Assembly: GCA_018398815.1 (NCBI GenBank)
Contig: CM031618.1
Location: 51,897,757 to 51,957,332 of the forward strand
Length of the DNA: 59,576 nucleotides
DNA from: Conus ventricosus
Lineage: Eukaryota; Mollusca; Gastropoda; Neogastropoda; Conidae
Reading direction: 5' to 3'
In this document: positions 58,104 through 59,576 of the stretch, one piece after another
Layout: every line of letters begins with the position of its first letter
Numbering within the stretch: the first letter of the stretch is position 1
The notes under the pieces: generated by a model
Told to the model about the DNA's origin: nothing
The model's database searches: none
The model's input: only the letters and a program-made list of their open reading frames with translations
Made by a program: the position numbers and the translations under genes

Positions 58104-58157
<54 letters not shown>
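57983..58157. repeat. (CA)n microsatellite of unit R12 with an alternating GC core
   Basis: CA to 58084, tcgcgcgcgcgcgcgcgtg at 58085-58103, then CA to 58157, followed by ttacctgatacgggagcggc. Confidence 0.95.
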
Positions 58158-58159
<2 letters not shown>

Positions 58160-59173
58160 ACCTGATACGGGAGCGGCAACTGCACCAATCCATAAACTAG
58201 GTGAAACTATCGGTTTCCAATTTCTCAAAGTGAGCGTTCAAGCTATGGCACCCCTTTTTTTAGGTTCCAAGGTGTAGATTATAAATTTCTTGATAAAAAC
58301 AACACGTTTTATAATGAACATATTTTATACCAACGTTTTTACTGTTAAGCGATGATAGTTCTTGCTCCAGTCTTCGAAATCATATTGTGCCACAAGGCAT
58401 GATTGATGTACACACGCATCAAAATAAAAATGATGATTCGTTATCCGATTGCTGGAAATTACTGCAGTGAGTCTGCTCTCTACTAAACATGATTACTATT
58501 GTTTCAATATGAATAGTAATTCCTCTTCCTTCCACTATGTCCAATGTCTTAATGCTGGAAACATTATCATGTTGTAATAACATGTGATAATCGTACTCCA
58601 CTCTCAACAATAAGTCTATCGAATATTATAATGGCACACATGAACTCTTTCTTTTGTAAAAACTGCTTTTTTCACCTCATATTAGATAATTATCATTATG
58701 ACTCAAATAATCTCCCATAACAATAATCTCCCATAACAATAACCCCCCTTTGCACATGGACTGAAACGGGGATGGCGCTTGCCTTGCAAGGAAATGAAAA
58801 GAAAAAGACATTTGTAATATCACTCAGACGGTAGATTGCAAAATTGCTGAACTAATAGCAGTTTGTTCCTGCTTCTCCGAATACCCCCCCCCCCCCCCCC
58901 TCCCTCAGCCCCACCCCAGCCTCTCCTCCACCTCATCCTCCTTGGTTCTCTTCCCACTCCACCGTGAGCGGATGATCAACAAAGGGGACGCAATCACTGC
59001 CGCTGTTGTGATACTACTTTGCCAAACGAGATTTCAACAGAGGAGAGTGCTTTCATTGTTGTCTATAGCAGAAACTATCGAAAGTGTGCCTTGTGGTCTT
59101 GTAACTCGATGCAAGAACTGTGTGGTGTCAGTGTAAAGGACTTATTAGAGGATGCAAGTTTCCTCTTTTTGTT

Positions 59174-59576
59174 GTACTCCCAGTTCTTATAGAGCAGGGA
59201 GTACTTTACAATGGGAACGAAGAAATGCTGTCTCTGTGTGTGTCTGTCCGTCCGTGGCCAAAATGTGTTCCACTCGCTCCAGACAAAACTACTGGACCGA
59301 TCGTTCTGAAAATTTGTAGGTATGTTCACTATGGGTCACGGATGATGCCCGATGTTTTATTTTATCGTTATATTCATTACTAATGGCTATAACGGCCCAT
59401 AACAGTTTTCTTCTTTATGGAAGATCTCAGAAAGTACTTGGCCGATCTTTCTGAAAATTTGTAGGTATGTTCATTATGGGTCACAGATGATGGCCGATGT
59501 TTACCAGAATAGCCGTTACTAACGGCTATAACGGCCCAAAATGGTTTTTCCTCTTTATGGAATATCTCACGCGTAT
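59174..59576 (+). mobile_element. TIR-bounded tandem-core element, 5' part, cut by the window end
   Basis: It starts with the hairpin GTACTCCC (59174-59181), with gggagtac about 16 bases further on, inserted in unit R13 after tttcctctttttgtt. The head and two and a half ~150-bp monomers are visible and cleaner than those at 22.3-23.8 kb. Confidence 0.75.

Larger units (their letters stand above)
48232..59173 (+). repeat. Array of diverged complex repeat units (R4 end to R13)
   Basis: The start block ggcgcttgcc...gaaatgagaagaaatggaca recurs at about 49603, 52183, 53962, 54645, 55871, 57288, 57809 and 58776, always on the + strand. Each is followed, where complete, by a C-run, atgatcgacaaa-ggggcgcaattactgccgcc, tactttgcc, a gtgtaaaggacttattgg block, ttttgattgatgg, taacagatcattaagacg, gataaacaggaaatgag, (CA)n, cggcaactgcaacaatcc, a ctcgttatctgattgctgg block and catgattaatgttcatgc. 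Intervals run from about 0.5 to 1.8 kb because modules are missing or elements have inserted. No host gene was found in the array. Confidence 0.8.

Overview
This window is eukaryotic, most likely a marine invertebrate and possibly a mollusc. The evidence is very dense (CA)n, (GA)n and (GT)n microsatellites, tRNA-derived SINEs, fragments of non-LTR retrotransposons with target-site duplications, a Ty3/gypsy-family LTR retrotransposon, and vertebrate/invertebrate-type TTAGGG telomere repeats. The phylum is an inference from repeat composition. I find no intact host protein-coding gene. The long open frames are translations of simple repeats (Cys/Val, Arg/Glu, Gly or Pro runs), of minisatellites, or of the 1000-base N gap. 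Many copies of one repeat differ by homopolymer indels, so parts of the sequence (about 4.7-8.1 kb and 15-25 kb) look like poorly polished long-read assembly. That limits every statement about broken frames.

Layout. 0-13.9 kb: a short copy of a satellite-bearing element, a tRNA-Asp-like sequence, large microsatellite blocks, a ~31-bp GC-rich minisatellite (5.5-7.2 kb), a clean 50-bp minisatellite (7.7-9.2 kb), and mostly unique AT-rich DNA. 13.9-21.6 kb: a complete but decayed LTR retrotransposon with two ~0.9 kb LTRs, primer-binding site, gag, protease, integrase, reverse transcriptase, RNase H and polypurine tract. Integrase lies before reverse transcriptase, the Gmr1-type order. 21.6-24.7 kb: a minus-strand tRNA-derived SINE, then a 1.56 kb element with short terminal inverted repeats around a ~150-bp tandem core.

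23.4-46.1 kb holds two copies of one segment (A, 23.4-36.08 kb; B, 37.08-46.1 kb) separated by exactly 1000 N. Copy A carries a 4.94 kb foldback insertion and two poly-G blow-ups that B lacks. Copy B carries a 1.9 kb insertion and a 57-bp retroposed tail that A lacks. This is either a real tandem duplication or two haplotypes placed in series.

46.1-59.2 kb is a run of diverged ~0.5-1.8 kb units of the same complex repeat that also fills much of copies A and B. Several elements have landed in it, each with a visible target duplication: a 1.66 kb LINE tail containing an internal 59/82-bp tandem amplification, a 480-bp near-perfect palindrome, a tRNA-Thr SINE, a 378-bp truncated LINE, and a 319-bp inverted-repeat element whose core is (TTAGGG)n. 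The last, together with the Gmr1-type retrotransposon and the foldback with its empty site, is the most interesting content. Nothing here works together as a pathway; the window is a nested landscape of mobile and satellite DNA.
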